Below are positions 24,306-33,201 of a stretch of DNA of 64,000 nt, piece by piece. The DNA comes from Bifidobacterium breve (lineage in GTDB: Bacteria; Actinomycetota; Acidimicrobiia; Acidimicrobiales; Acidimicrobilacustridaceae). Each line of letters starts with the position of its first letter. Position 1 is the first letter of the stretch. A program made the translations under genes and the position numbers. The notes below the pieces were generated by a model, which had not been told where the DNA came from, did not search any database, and worked only from the letters and a program-made list of their open reading frames with translations. The stretch lies in assembly GCA_945878725.1 (NCBI GenBank), contig CAMCTY010000002.1:62001-126000 (forward strand), given 5' to 3'.

Positions 24306-25787
24306 TCAGCGTCCGGCTTGCGCGGCCAGAGCGGCCTGAAGAACAGCCCGTGCTATCGGAGCAGCAATCACACCGCCCGTCGCCTCGTTCCTGCCCGGCT
24401 GATCGAGAACCACGACTGCGATCGCCACGGTTGCCGGCTGCCCGGGGGGACCGGCAAAGCCGATCATCCATGTGTGGCTGCGCGGCGGCGTCGTTCCCAA
24501 CTGAGCGGTGCCGGTCTTGCCACCGACCTCGTAGCCCGGAATCTGGATTCCGGTAGCCGTGCCGCCCGCCACGACTCCGAGCATGTCCTCGCGCAAAATC
24601 GATGCATTCAGCGGAGACATTGGCTTCAGCCAACTACCGGGCTTGTATTTGTCGATCACGTTTCCCTGAGAATCACGGACCTCGAGCAGTACGTGCGGCT
24701 TCATGATGATTCCGTTGTTGGCCACACCCGCCGCCACAAGCGCCATCTCCAACGGCGTGGCCTGAACATCGTTCTGACCGATCGACGACTGCGCCAACTT
24801 CGGGGGATCGTTCCCCACATCGGTCGGGAATACCGAGCGGGCAGGATCCGGTAGGTCGATCGGGGGTGCGTCGTTGAAACCCCACTTGGCGACACCGGCA
24901 ACCATCTCGACCGGTCCGATCGTTTCCGTGCCCATCTCCGCAAACGCCGAGTTACAGGAGATCTTCAGGATCTCCGGCAATGTGCCGCCACAGATCTCAC
25001 CGCCGAAATTCTTAATGGCCAGATCGGTGTTCTTCGGGGTGTAGCCGTTCACGAACGGATAACTCGGGGAGGTGTTTGTGACCAATCCGGATTCAAGCCC
25101 GATGCCGGCTGTGACGACTTTGAACGTCGAACCGGGGAAGTAACGATCCTGATACTGATGAGCGCGCATCGGTTGGCCGGGGGCAGCGTTCAGCGTTTTC
25201 CATGCCGTTTCGGAAACTGCCTTGTCGAGAGAACTGATGAGGTTCGGATCGTACGAAGGGTCACTCCAGAACGCGAGGATCTCACCGGTGCGCGGATCCA
25301 ATGCAACAACGGAACCGGCCCGGTTGCCAAGCGAATCACGCGCAACCTGCTGAACGTCTTTCCGCACTGTCAACGTTACGTTTCCAACATTCTCACTAGC
25401 CACAAACAAGTCGGAAAAACCGCGGACCTGCTGGTTGAATGTCGATCCCGAAAGTTCTGACGAGTACTGGCGCTCAACCCCGGTCGAACCAAAACGGAAG
25501 GAGAAGAAACCGGTGATATGCCCGAAGAGGTCGCCTTCCGGGTACACCCGCATGCGATCAAATTCCGACGAACTGTCGGGATTCGCCACGCTCTGTGCAA
25601 GAAGCGCTCCGTCAATCGTCGAGATTGAACCACGCGGCCTGTTGAAATCGCGGCGAACCTGAGCCGTGTTCAGTGGATTGTCATCAAGATTCTGTTTGTC
25701 GACAACCTGGATCCAGTTGAGTTTGGCGAACAGGATCAGAAACAGAACGACCATCACCATTCCCAGGCGAGTGATGTTGCGATTCAT
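24306..25787 (-). CDS. pbpA: Penicillin-binding protein A (class B transpeptidase)
   Basis: A 493-residue class B PBP with an N-terminal TM helix (about 8-25), a dimerisation domain, and a transpeptidase domain carrying the active-site SxxK as GSTFK, SCN for SxN, and GGKTGTAQ for KTG. It cross-links peptidoglycan in partnership with the SEDS glycosyltransferase RodA, encoded immediately upstream with a 1-base TGATG overlap. pknB follows 66 bases downstream. In Mycobacterium, pknA lies in this gap; here it does not. Confidence 0.94.
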   Translation of the reverse strand: MNRNITRLGMVMVVLFLILFAKLNWIQVVDKQNLDDNPLNTAQVRRDFNRPRGSISTIDGALLAQSVANPDSSSEFDRMRVYPEGDLFGHITGFFSFRFGSTGVERQYSSELSGSTFNQQVRGFSDLFVASENVGNVTLTVRKDVQQVARDSLGNRAGSVVALDPRTGEILAFWSDPSYDPNLISSLDKAVSETAWKTLNAAPGQPMRAHQYQDRYFPGSTFKVVTAGIGLESGLVTNTSPSYPFVNGYTPKNTDLAIKNFGGEICGGTLPEILKISCNSAFAEMGTETIGPVEMVAGVAKWGFNDAPPIDLPDPARSVFPTDVGNDPPKLAQSSIGQNDVQATPLEMALVAAGVANNGIIMKPHVLLEVRDSQGNVIDKYKPGSWLKPMSPLNASILREDMLGVVAGGTATGIQIPGYEVGGKTGTAQLGTTPPRSHTWMIGFAGPPGQPATVAIAVVVLDQPGRNEATGGVIAAPIARAVLQAALAAQAGR

Positions 25788-27088
25788 CAGACAGCAACCG
25801 CTTCCGCATCGGGCATCTGCGCTTTACGGACGTTCTGATCACTTATGCGTAACAGCAGTGCGAGCAATACGTAGTTCACAACAAGTGATGAACCGCCGTA
25901 CGAGATGAAGGGAAGAGCTACACCCGTGAGCGGAAGGACTCGGAGGACACCAGCGAGGATGATGAACGCCTGCAAACCGACGAGTAGCGAAAGTCCCGTT
26001 GCCAGCAATTTGTCAAAGGCATGTTCAGCCTGAGACGCGATCCTGAGCCCCGATCCGACGATCAACATGTAGGCCATGATCACGAGTGCTGCGCCGAAGA
26101 GGCCGAGTTCTTCGGCGATGACGGCAAAGATGAAATCGTTCTCTGCTGCCGGGATGCGGACGTTTCCACCAAGACCGAGTCCCGTGCCCGTCACTCCTCC
26201 GAATGCCATGGCAAACATGCCTTGGATGATCTGGTACCCGGAGCCGCTCGGGTCCTTCCAAGGATCCAACCAGATGTCGACACGCAACTGGACGTGATCG
26301 AACGACTTCCACGCAAACCACGCTCCGCCCGCGAACAATCCCGAGCCAATCACGAGGAATGACGTTCGCTGCGTCGCAACCCACACCATCACCAAAAGCA
26401 ATGTGAAAAACAGCAGCGACGATCCGAGATCTTTTTCGTAGAACATCACGACGAGCGTGAATCCCCATGCGATCAACACCGGCCCGAGGTACTTCGGATC
26501 GGGCAGGCGAAACGGACCGACCTTCCACTGGCTGGTGGCGATGAGTTCCCGCTGATCGGCGAGGTAGGCGGCGAAGAAAATCGCCAGCACGACCTTGGCG
26601 ATTTCACCGGGCTGGAAATTGATCGGACCGAGACTCACCCAGATACGACTGCCACCGACCGACTTGCCGATACCCGGGACCAGCGGAAGCAACAGCAAGA
26701 CGATGCCAAGCAACGCAAACGTGTATCGGTAGCGCTCAAGATCACGCGGTCGCTTAACGATCCAAAGCGTGGCGACGAACCCGATGATCCCGATTGCGGT
26801 CCAGGATGCTTGCGCTGCCGCAAGCTTTTCGTTGAGCCCAGCGATCACCACGTAGCCGAGACCGTTAAGTAACGCGACCATCGGTAGAAGAATCGGATCG
26901 GCATTCGGCGCGAGCTTCCGTACTGCGACATGCGCACCGATAAGTAGACCAAGGACGATCAGCAGAAAGGGGATGACATTGGCAGGGATCTGCGCATCAG
27001 CGCCGAGACTCGCCAACACATACGCGCCGGCCGTGATGAACACCACGAGAAGCATTAGGCCAAGCTCGGTATTTCGCCGATTGGTCAT
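25787..27088 (-). CDS. rodA: SEDS peptidoglycan glycosyltransferase RodA/FtsW
   Basis: A 433-residue polytopic membrane protein with about 10-12 TM helices and SEDS family motifs, including the GGSRIWVSLGPINFQPGE segment, the YEKDLGSSLLFF catalytic-Asp region, and the C-terminal LPFISYGGSSLV. It polymerises lipid II. It forms a functional pair with the coupled PbpA. The position between pstP and pbpA matches the conserved actinobacterial order. Confidence 0.94.
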   Translation of the reverse strand: MTNRRNTELGLMLLVVFITAGAYVLASLGADAQIPANVIPFLLIVLGLLIGAHVAVRKLAPNADPILLPMVALLNGLGYVVIAGLNEKLAAAQASWTAIGIIGFVATLWIVKRPRDLERYRYTFALLGIVLLLLPLVPGIGKSVGGSRIWVSLGPINFQPGEIAKVVLAIFFAAYLADQRELIATSQWKVGPFRLPDPKYLGPVLIAWGFTLVVMFYEKDLGSSLLFFTLLLVMVWVATQRTSFLVIGSGLFAGGAWFAWKSFDHVQLRVDIWLDPWKDPSGSGYQIIQGMFAMAFGGVTGTGLGLGGNVRIPAAENDFIFAVIAEELGLFGAALVIMAYMLIVGSGLRIASQAEHAFDKLLATGLSLLVGLQAFIILAGVLRVLPLTGVALPFISYGGSSLVVNYVLLALLLRISDQNVRKAQMPDAEAVAV

Positions 27089-27094
27089 GGATGA

Positions 27095-28357
27095 CTATTC
27101 CGGCATCGTGGATGTGGTTGTGGTCGGCCTCACCGATGCCAAAGTGGTCGATGTTGTCGAGGCCGTTGATGTCGCCCGTTCGTGTTGCTCAACGAGGTTT
27201 GCCACATAGCGACGGGACGCTGACTGCGATGGTTGCTCGACACCGGCGGTGACCGCCGCAAGCGATGCGGCCGGAATATCGGACAGCGGAAGTGCCGTGA
27301 TTTCGGACAGTTCGGGATCGATCCAGAGAAGGCCACCCGGCTTGCCGCGGAAGATCGCCACCGAGTCACCTTCGACGCCGACATACCAAGTGTTTGTTCC
27401 CGTCCAAACGATAAAACCGAGACCGAACAAGACGACGGCGAGCAATGCGCCGAGGAACGCACCAACCCGCCACGTGTAGCGGGATCGAATGCTCTGACCA
27501 GCCCGACGCGCTTTCGGCTTGATCTGTTGATCCGCACCTTGCTGCGCTGAGCTCATCGTCGGCGCGTCGACCGGGTTGTCGCCACCCGTGTGCGCTGACA
27601 TGACCCGACCGGCAGGATCGCGCCCGGTGTCGCGCCCGGTGTCATCACTCACATCGACAACCACACAGGTGATGTTGTCGCGGCCTCCGCTCTCATTGGC
27701 TAGACGGGTGAGCTCGCGAGCTGCTTCTCCCGGATCGGCGAGTTGTCGGAGCGTCGCGGAAATCCGATTTTCATCGACCTCGTTGAATAATCCATCGCTG
27801 CAAAGCAGATAACGATCGCCGACGACAGGGATGATCTCCCACGAGTCGACCATCACGGTTCCATCGATTCCGAGAGCGCGCGTGAGGATGTTGCGTTGCG
27901 GATGCGTAGCGGCTTCGGCGGCGGTGATCCGACCCTGTCGCTCAAGCGTCGCCACGAGGCTGTGATCCTCGGTGATCTGGCGGAGTTCCCCATCGCTCAT
28001 CAAGTAGAGGCGCGAATCGCCGACATTGACGACGCCGACCGCATCACGCCCGCCGATGTCGACAAGGGCCATGGCACACAGGGTCGTGCCCATACCGGCA
28101 AGATCCGGATTGTCGATTGACCGTGAAACGAGTTCGCGGTTCGCCTTCTCTACCGCGGCGACGAGCACATCAGTGCCGGCCGAATCGAATTCCTCACGCA
28201 CGGTTTCGACGGCGAGTCGACTCGCCACTTCACCAGCCTGATGCCCGCCCATCCCATCGGCGACGATGAACAAACCGTCGACTGCCAAGAAGAAGTCTTC
28301 GTTGGCCTGCCGGATCTGACCGGTGCTGGTCGAGGTTCCCCACGCGAACTTCGTCAT
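27095..28357 (-). CDS. pstP: PP2C-type serine/threonine phosphatase PstP
   Basis: A 420-residue phosphatase opposing PknB. The PPM domain (about 1-235) has NEDF, the metal motif DGMGGH, VGDSR, and SGGRDNITCVVV. A linker, one TM helix (VGAFLGALLAVVLFGLGFIVW), and an extracellular domain ending in a Ser/Thr-rich tail follow. The ATG at 28357 overlaps the fhaB stop in ATGA; a far upstream start would add 29 unrelated residues. Co-translation with fhaB and placement beside rodA and pbpA agree with a growth-signalling operon. Confidence 0.93.
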   Translation of the reverse strand: MTKFAWGTSTSTGQIRQANEDFFLAVDGLFIVADGMGGHQAGEVASRLAVETVREEFDSAGTDVLVAAVEKANRELVSRSIDNPDLAGMGTTLCAMALVDIGGRDAVGVVNVGDSRLYLMSDGELRQITEDHSLVATLERQGRITAAEAATHPQRNILTRALGIDGTVMVDSWEIIPVVGDRYLLCSDGLFNEVDENRISATLRQLADPGEAARELTRLANESGGRDNITCVVVDVSDDTGRDTGRDPAGRVMSAHTGGDNPVDAPTMSSAQQGADQQIKPKARRAGQSIRSRYTWRVGAFLGALLAVVLFGLGFIVWTGTNTWYVGVEGDSVAIFRGKPGGLLWIDPELSEITALPLSDIPAASLAAVTAGVEQPSQSASRRYVANLVEQHERATSTASTTSTTLASVRPTTTTSTMPE

Positions 28358-28839
28358 TGCATCTCCAGAACCGTATTGCCGATCTGGATGCGATCGCCGC
28401 GTTGGACAACCATCGGCCCTGAGACCTTGTGACGGTTTAGCCACGTGCCGTTCGTGCTGCCGACGTCCTCAACCTGCCACTGGTTGTCGCGGGCGAATAC
28501 ACGCGCATGGATCTGCGAGGCATACGTATCGTCGAGCGTGATCTGACATCCCGCGGCGCGACCAATCGAAACTTCGCCATCGAGGAAGAACGAACGACCC
28601 GCGTTCTCCGCCGGTTCAAGGATGACGAGCGTCGGCTTCGACGGCGTCGCTATGGCCCGATCTTTCCGACTGCGCTTCGCCAGGGGCAGTGCGGGTGCCG
28701 CGCCGGATACCGGAGGGACCGGAACCGAAGGTGACGGACGAAGTTCGGCCCAAACGGCACGGACGACGCGGAAGAAGAACAAGTACAGGACGGCGAGAAG
28801 ACAAAGCTTCAGAACGAATAGCAGTTGGTCCGAGATCAT
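28354..28839 (-). CDS. fhaB: FHA-domain protein FhaB (FipA)
   Basis: A 161-residue protein with an N-terminal membrane helix (LFVLKLCLLAVLYLFFFRVV), a short linker, and a C-terminal FHA domain (about 70-160) with IGRAAG, a Ser-x-x-His-like region (SQIHAR) and GSTNGTWLN. It binds phosphothreonine peptides, for example from PknB targets. FhaB links to FtsZ/FtsQ complexes in Mycobacterium. The 2-base gap to fhaA and 4-base overlap with pstP indicate one operon. Confidence 0.92.
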   Translation of the reverse strand: MISDQLLFVLKLCLLAVLYLFFFRVVRAVWAELRPSPSVPVPPVSGAAPALPLAKRSRKDRAIATPSKPTLVILEPAENAGRSFFLDGEVSIGRAAGCQITLDDTYASQIHARVFARDNQWQVEDVGSTNGTWLNRHKVSGPMVVQRGDRIQIGNTVLEMQ

Positions 28840-28841
28840 TC

Positions 28842-29501
28842 TCAGGAAGCCTGAAACGTGAGCCGGACGTTTCCGAAGCTGAGTTCATCGCCGTCGCGTA
28901 GGTCGCGTTCGGTGACCGGCACTCCGTTGACCTTGCTGCCATTGGTGGAACCAAGGTCGACCAGCACAAAACCATCGCCCCGGGGCTGGATCTCGGCATG
29001 GAGACGGCTGACGTTCGGATCGACGATCGTTACGTCACATTCCGGAAGTCGACCGATAACGACAACCTGTTCACGCAGCACGTATCGCTCGCCTGCCGGA
29101 AGAAGCAGTGATCCGGCACCACTTCCCCCCGCACCCTCACGGAACCGTGCCTCAATCAAGAACGTGCCCGTTCGCTGCGAAGGATCGACCGCCAGTTCGA
29201 CTTCGACTGGGCCGAGGAATGCGTAGCCCTCATCACGGGCGTGTTCTCGAGCCGCATCGCACAATTCGCGTGCGAGCGTGTCGGCGATGTCCGAGAACGA
29301 ATCGTGATCGTCGGACGAGATCACAATGGTGAACGAATTCGGGGCCGCCGTGCGACCCCGGACATCGACGGTACGACCGTCATCCATCTCCCGGGTCAGC
29401 TTGCGACCGATCTCGATCGGACGGACGCCGCTTTTAAAGACGCGGGAGAAAACTCCCTCAACCGCATTCTCAAGCCGACGCTCAAAACCCTTCAGACCCA
29501 C
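28842..29501 (-). CDS. fhaA: FHA-domain protein FhaA
   Basis: A 219-residue protein with an N-terminal DUF3662 domain (about 1-120) followed by a C-terminal FHA domain (about 145-219: VIGRLPECDV, SRLHAE, GSTNGSKVNG). Mycobacterial FhaA is about 527 residues because of a long central linker; here that linker is reduced to a few Gly/Ala residues. The FHA domain binds phosphorylated MviN/PknB targets at the growing wall. It heads the leftward operon; the promoter must lie in the 120 bases between it and tRNA-Leu. Confidence 0.92.
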   Translation of the reverse strand: MGLKGFERRLENAVEGVFSRVFKSGVRPIEIGRKLTREMDDGRTVDVRGRTAAPNSFTIVISSDDHDSFSDIADTLARELCDAAREHARDEGYAFLGPVEVELAVDPSQRTGTFLIEARFREGAGGSGAGSLLLPAGERYVLREQVVVIGRLPECDVTIVDPNVSRLHAEIQPRGDGFVLVDLGSTNGSKVNGVPVTERDLRDGDELSFGNVRLTFQAS

Positions 29502-29622
29502 GAGGGGACACGTTACCTACGCAAGCCCCGCTACCCCGGCCGTCCCCTCAGATTCCGGTCTCCCGCCCATTGTGGATTCGTGGCGATTGCCGCAGAGCGG
29601 TAGGGTTCCCCCTCTTCACCAC

Positions 29623-29706
29623 GCGCGAGTGGCGGAATAGGCAGACGCGCAGGATTCAGGTTCCTGTGCCCGTAAGGGTGTGGGGGTTCAAGTCCCCCCT
29701 CGCGCA
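29623..29706 (+). tRNA. tRNA-Leu(CAG)
   Basis: An 84-base type II tRNA. Acceptor strands GCGCGAG and CTCGCGC pair over 7 bp. The anticodon stem CAGGA/TCCTG encloses the loop TTCAGGT with anticodon CAG. A long variable arm (CCCGTAAGGG) and a T-arm GGGGG-TTCAAGT-CCCCC follow. The discriminator is A and CCA is not encoded. It follows fhaA as in other actinobacteria. Confidence 0.95.
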
Positions 29707-29854
29707 CTTCATAGCGGACAGCACTAGTTGCCAAGCGCCTGTGCTCCTCCGCCAGCGACGAGGCCGACCTAACTGAGGCCGCATCCACCTTGGCATCCGG
29801 ACCCCGCATGATGGAACTGTTCTAACGAGATGTTCACCGTGATAGTGTAACTCT

Positions 29855-30634
29855 ATGTTCTACATTCCTACACACCGCCCCCTTCGCCCCCACCGCACGC
29901 TGCTCGGTCTCGGAATTTGCCTGACTCTTGGGGTGTCCTCACTGCTCGCCGCATGCGGATCGAGCAATAACTCGGCGACGAAGGCTGAAGAGTCGACCAC
30001 CTCAACGAGCACGGCACCGCAGCAGATCCGGGGCGATCGCTATTGCGAGATTCTGCTCATCACGCTGAATGCAGGGTTAGCTACTGCCGAAGTGTGGAAC
30101 ACGTATCCGCTGAACGATTGCCCGCAGGCCCCCTGGGACGCGCTTGATGCCAAAACGCTGGCCACCCAGAACAATGTCCCTTTCGCCATGCTCAATGGCC
30201 CCCGCTACTGGCTCATGAACTCTGTCGAGAAGGCAGGGGGCACAATTGACCTGCCCAAAAAGAACTTTGGCGGACTAGAGATGTACCGCCAAGCCACCGT
30301 GGAGATCGGCTCAATGATTGATGCAGCCAAGCCCTATTCACCGAAGTTGGTCAATCGTACGGCAGCATTCACCTACGACGCAGGGGCACGCGTCTACGAA
30401 CTCCGCACAACCGAGGGCACCACGTACGTGATGCAGACCTACAGCGCGCAGATCGACCCAACCCTCACAGAAGCGCAGCTCACCGATCTGGGTTTACGTC
30501 TCAAACTTCCCGAGGGCTGGACCTACAGTTCTCGGATCCTTGATACTTCCTTGACGGTCCAGACCGTCACCACCGCAGCACACGTGCTGCAAGACGAACT
30601 CGGTAACAGCTATTCCGAATTCGTCAAAAACTGA
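29855..30634 (+). CDS. Putative lipoprotein of unknown function
   Basis: A 259-residue protein with a basic N-region, hydrophobic segment and lipobox SSLLAACGS; Cys34 would be the lipidated residue. A Ser/Thr-rich spacer (about 35-55) precedes a globular domain starting RYCEILL, with Cys63 and a second Cys (NDCPQ) possibly forming a disulfide. No catalytic motif is recognised. It appears between tRNA-Leu and the metallo-hydrolase gene (14-base gap), and may be co-transcribed with the latter. Function unknown. Confidence 0.75.
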   Translation: MFYIPTHRPLRPHRTLLGLGICLTLGVSSLLAACGSSNNSATKAEESTTSTSTAPQQIRGDRYCEILLITLNAGLATAEVWNTYPLNDCPQAPWDALDAKTLATQNNVPFAMLNGPRYWLMNSVEKAGGTIDLPKKNFGGLEMYRQATVEIGSMIDAAKPYSPKLVNRTAAFTYDAGARVYELRTTEGTTYVMQTYSAQIDPTLTEAQLTDLGLRLKLPEGWTYSSRILDTSLTVQTVTTAAHVLQDELGNSYSEFVKN

Positions 30635-30648
30635 TCCGGAGTACACCG

Positions 30649-31911
30649 ATGAGTGAAGCCACGTCTGAACCACTGCACGGGGCTCAAGCGCTCACTACTT
30701 CAGCGAAGCGGCACAAGAGCAAAGAGATCGCACCGGGCGTGCATTTCCTCGCTGGGTTCGGTAACACCACGTTCCTCGTGGGATCCGAAGGCGTCGCGGT
30801 TGTTGATCCCGGATTACTCACAAGCGGTCCACGAGTCGTTCGCGAGCTTCGAGCCATCACTGACCTGCCGGTTCGCTATGTGATCTACACGCACGGCCAT
30901 TTCGACCACGCGTTCGGCACGCCGTCGATCCTGGCCGACGCGCGCGAGCGCGGTCATGCCGCCCCCGACATCGTGGGTCATGTCAACGTGGCCAAAAGGT
31001 TTGAGCGATATCAGAAGACCTCCGGGCACATAGCGAAGACATTCGATTTCCAGTTCGCCATTTGGGAAGGCGACGGCGGCGATGTTGTTCGTCATGCCGA
31101 GTACCACCCGCCCACCATCGAGTTCACCGATTCCATCACGCTCGACGAACTCGGTGAACTTGCACTCGAATGCCATCACGGTCTCGGTGAGACCGACGAT
31201 CACATCTGGGTGTGGGCACCCGAGTCGCGGACCATCGTTGGCGGCGATTTCATCGTGTCGTCATTACCCAATGCCGGTACACCGTTCCGAGTGCAGCGCT
31301 ACGTACTCGAATGGGCCCAAGCCCTCGAAGCGATGGCGGCGGTTGAGCCGCAGTTCGTCATCAGTGGCCACGGTGGCGTCTACACCGAGAAGGCCGCCGA
31401 GATGCTCGATGTCACCGCTCGTGCCCTGCGCTGGATAGACACCGAGGTCGTGCGGCGCATCAACGATGGTCAGTGGCAAGAACAGATCCTCAACGAAATT
31501 GAACTGCCCCCGGAGTTCGAAGAGAGCGAACATCTGCAACCGCTCTATGGCTGCACTCAGTTCGCCGTGCGCGATGTGCTGCGCCGCTACATGGGCTGGT
31601 ACGACGGCAATCCGTCGATGGTGTTTCCTTCCACTCGCGCTCAAATCGCCACTGAGGTGGTGGGACTCATCGGTGGAGTCGATGCGCTGCTGGCCCGGGC
31701 CGATGCTCTTGCCGTCGGCGATGCCACCGATCAGCAACTCGCCCTGCACCTCGTGGACTATGTGATCTTCAACGGAGGCGAAGGTGTGGCCGAAGCCCGT
31801 CGCCGCAAGGCCGACCTGCTGGAGTCACGTGCCGCCGGGGAGCGTTCGTTCGTGGCCCACAACGTGCTGAAGTCAGCGGCTGCCATCGAACGCGAAGCCC
31901 TCGGCGAGTAG
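30649..31911 (+). CDS. Metallo-beta-lactamase-fold hydrolase, alkylsulfatase-like
   Basis: A 420-residue MBL-fold protein. The zinc motif THGHFDHAFG is at 81-90 (His82, His84, Asp86, His87). Further metal ligands are His178 region (CHHGLGETDDH) and Asp in VGGDF, then SGHGG. The C-terminal approximately 115 residues, starting MGWYDGNPSMVFP, match the alkyl-sulfatase dimerisation domain, so it is related to SdsA/BDS1-type enzymes that hydrolyse alkyl sulfates or similar esters. It has no signal peptide, so it acts in the cytosol. It precedes the polyamine decarboxylase gene by about 60 bases in the same direction. Confidence 0.85.
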   Translation: MSEATSEPLHGAQALTTSAKRHKSKEIAPGVHFLAGFGNTTFLVGSEGVAVVDPGLLTSGPRVVRELRAITDLPVRYVIYTHGHFDHAFGTPSILADARERGHAAPDIVGHVNVAKRFERYQKTSGHIAKTFDFQFAIWEGDGGDVVRHAEYHPPTIEFTDSITLDELGELALECHHGLGETDDHIWVWAPESRTIVGGDFIVSSLPNAGTPFRVQRYVLEWAQALEAMAAVEPQFVISGHGGVYTEKAAEMLDVTARALRWIDTEVVRRINDGQWQEQILNEIELPPEFEESEHLQPLYGCTQFAVRDVLRRYMGWYDGNPSMVFPSTRAQIATEVVGLIGGVDALLARADALAVGDATDQQLALHLVDYVIFNGGEGVAEARRRKADLLESRAAGERSFVAHNVLKSAAAIEREALGE

Positions 31912-31972
31912 ACGCTTCGGTGACCAGTCGCAATTGGGTACACGCAATTGGGAATCGAATAGCGTCGGGCAA

Positions 31973-33079
31973 GTGAACGCACCCCGCACTCCGTACTTTC
32001 TGCTCGACGAAAGCGCCTTGAAGCGCAATCTCATGGTCGTCGATCAGATCCGATCGCTGTCGGGAGCGAAGTCCGTGCTCGCGCTCAAATGCTTCTCGAC
32101 CTGGAGTGTGTTCCCGCTGATGTCCGAACACCTTGATGGGACGACGAGCAGCGCTCCGTTCGAGGCCCGGCTCGGTCATGAACGATTCGGTGGTGAAGTC
32201 CACGCCTACAGCGTGGCGTTCTCCCGCGACGACGTCATCGAAGTCTCGAAGTATTCGGACAAGGTCATCTTCAACTCGGCTTCGCAGTTGCGAGACCTCG
32301 TCGCTCTAGTCGATGGACCCTCAATCGGCATTCGCGTGAATCCCGGTGTGAGCCATTCCCATTACGACTTGGCCGACCCGGCCCGGCTCCACTCGCGCCT
32401 CGGTGTCACCGACGACGCCGAACTCCGGGCTGTCGCACCGATGGTCGACGGACTGATGTTCCATTTCAATTGCGAGAACGACAAGGTCGACGAACTCGAG
32501 CGACTCATCGGCGCCATCGCCGAGCGTTACGCCGATGTCCTCGATGGCGTGTCGTGGGTGAGCCTCGGCGGCGGCATCGCATTCACCGCTCCTGGCTATC
32601 CCGTTGATCGTTTCTGCGAAATCCTCCGGTCGTTCGCCGAGCGCTTCGCCGTGCAGGTCTATCTCGAACCGGGAGAGGCGGTCATCACCCAATCGGCCGA
32701 ACTCGTGACTACCGTCCTCGACGTCATCCACAACGAGATCCCTGTCGTGATCGTCGACGCCGCCGTCGAGCCTCATCTTCCCGATCACCTGATCTACGAC
32801 ACCTCCCCATCGCTCACGGCACCATCTGCCGGTCACGTCCGGGTGGAGATCGCCGGCCGCACGTGTCTGGCCGGCGACGTGTTCGGGGAATATTCGCTGG
32901 AGGCGATCCCTGCCGTTGGCGCCGAGATTCGTTTTGGCGATGCAGCGGGCTATTCGATGGTGAAGACCTCATGGTTCAACGGAGTCGTAAAACCTTCGAT
33001 CGTTGTGCGACGTCTTGACGGTTCGATCGAGATCGTTCGTGAATTCAGCTACGAGGATTTCGAATCCGATCTGTCATGA
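31973..33079 (+). CDS. Carboxynorspermidine decarboxylase-like PLP enzyme
   Basis: A 368-residue fold-III PLP-dependent decarboxylase (alanine racemase/ODC superfamily) resembling NspC. It starts TPYFLLDESALKRNL, with the PLP lysine in LALKCFS, the HFNCEN strand, the phosphate-binding SLGGGIAF, and EPGEA near the dimer interface; the Cys-Asp active-site loop of ODC is altered, as in NspC. The GTG at 31973 is selected as the family start; a TTG at 31934 is also possible. With the dehydrogenase gene next to it, it would make norspermidine or spermidine via carboxylated intermediates. Confidence 0.85.
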   Translation: MNAPRTPYFLLDESALKRNLMVVDQIRSLSGAKSVLALKCFSTWSVFPLMSEHLDGTTSSAPFEARLGHERFGGEVHAYSVAFSRDDVIEVSKYSDKVIFNSASQLRDLVALVDGPSIGIRVNPGVSHSHYDLADPARLHSRLGVTDDAELRAVAPMVDGLMFHFNCENDKVDELERLIGAIAERYADVLDGVSWVSLGGGIAFTAPGYPVDRFCEILRSFAERFAVQVYLEPGEAVITQSAELVTTVLDVIHNEIPVVIVDAAVEPHLPDHLIYDTSPSLTAPSAGHVRVEIAGRTCLAGDVFGEYSLEAIPAVGAEIRFGDAAGYSMVKTSWFNGVVKPSIVVRRLDGSIEIVREFSYEDFESDLS

Positions 33080-33201
33080 GCCGTTTCCCGTCTCGCAACC
33101 CGCGTCTGCCAAACTTCGTGTAAGGCCATCAACTTTGTATTGGTGACTGTCGCTTCGGAAACACCGGAGATGACGACGAAGCGAAGGGGAGTGGGAACAG
33201 A

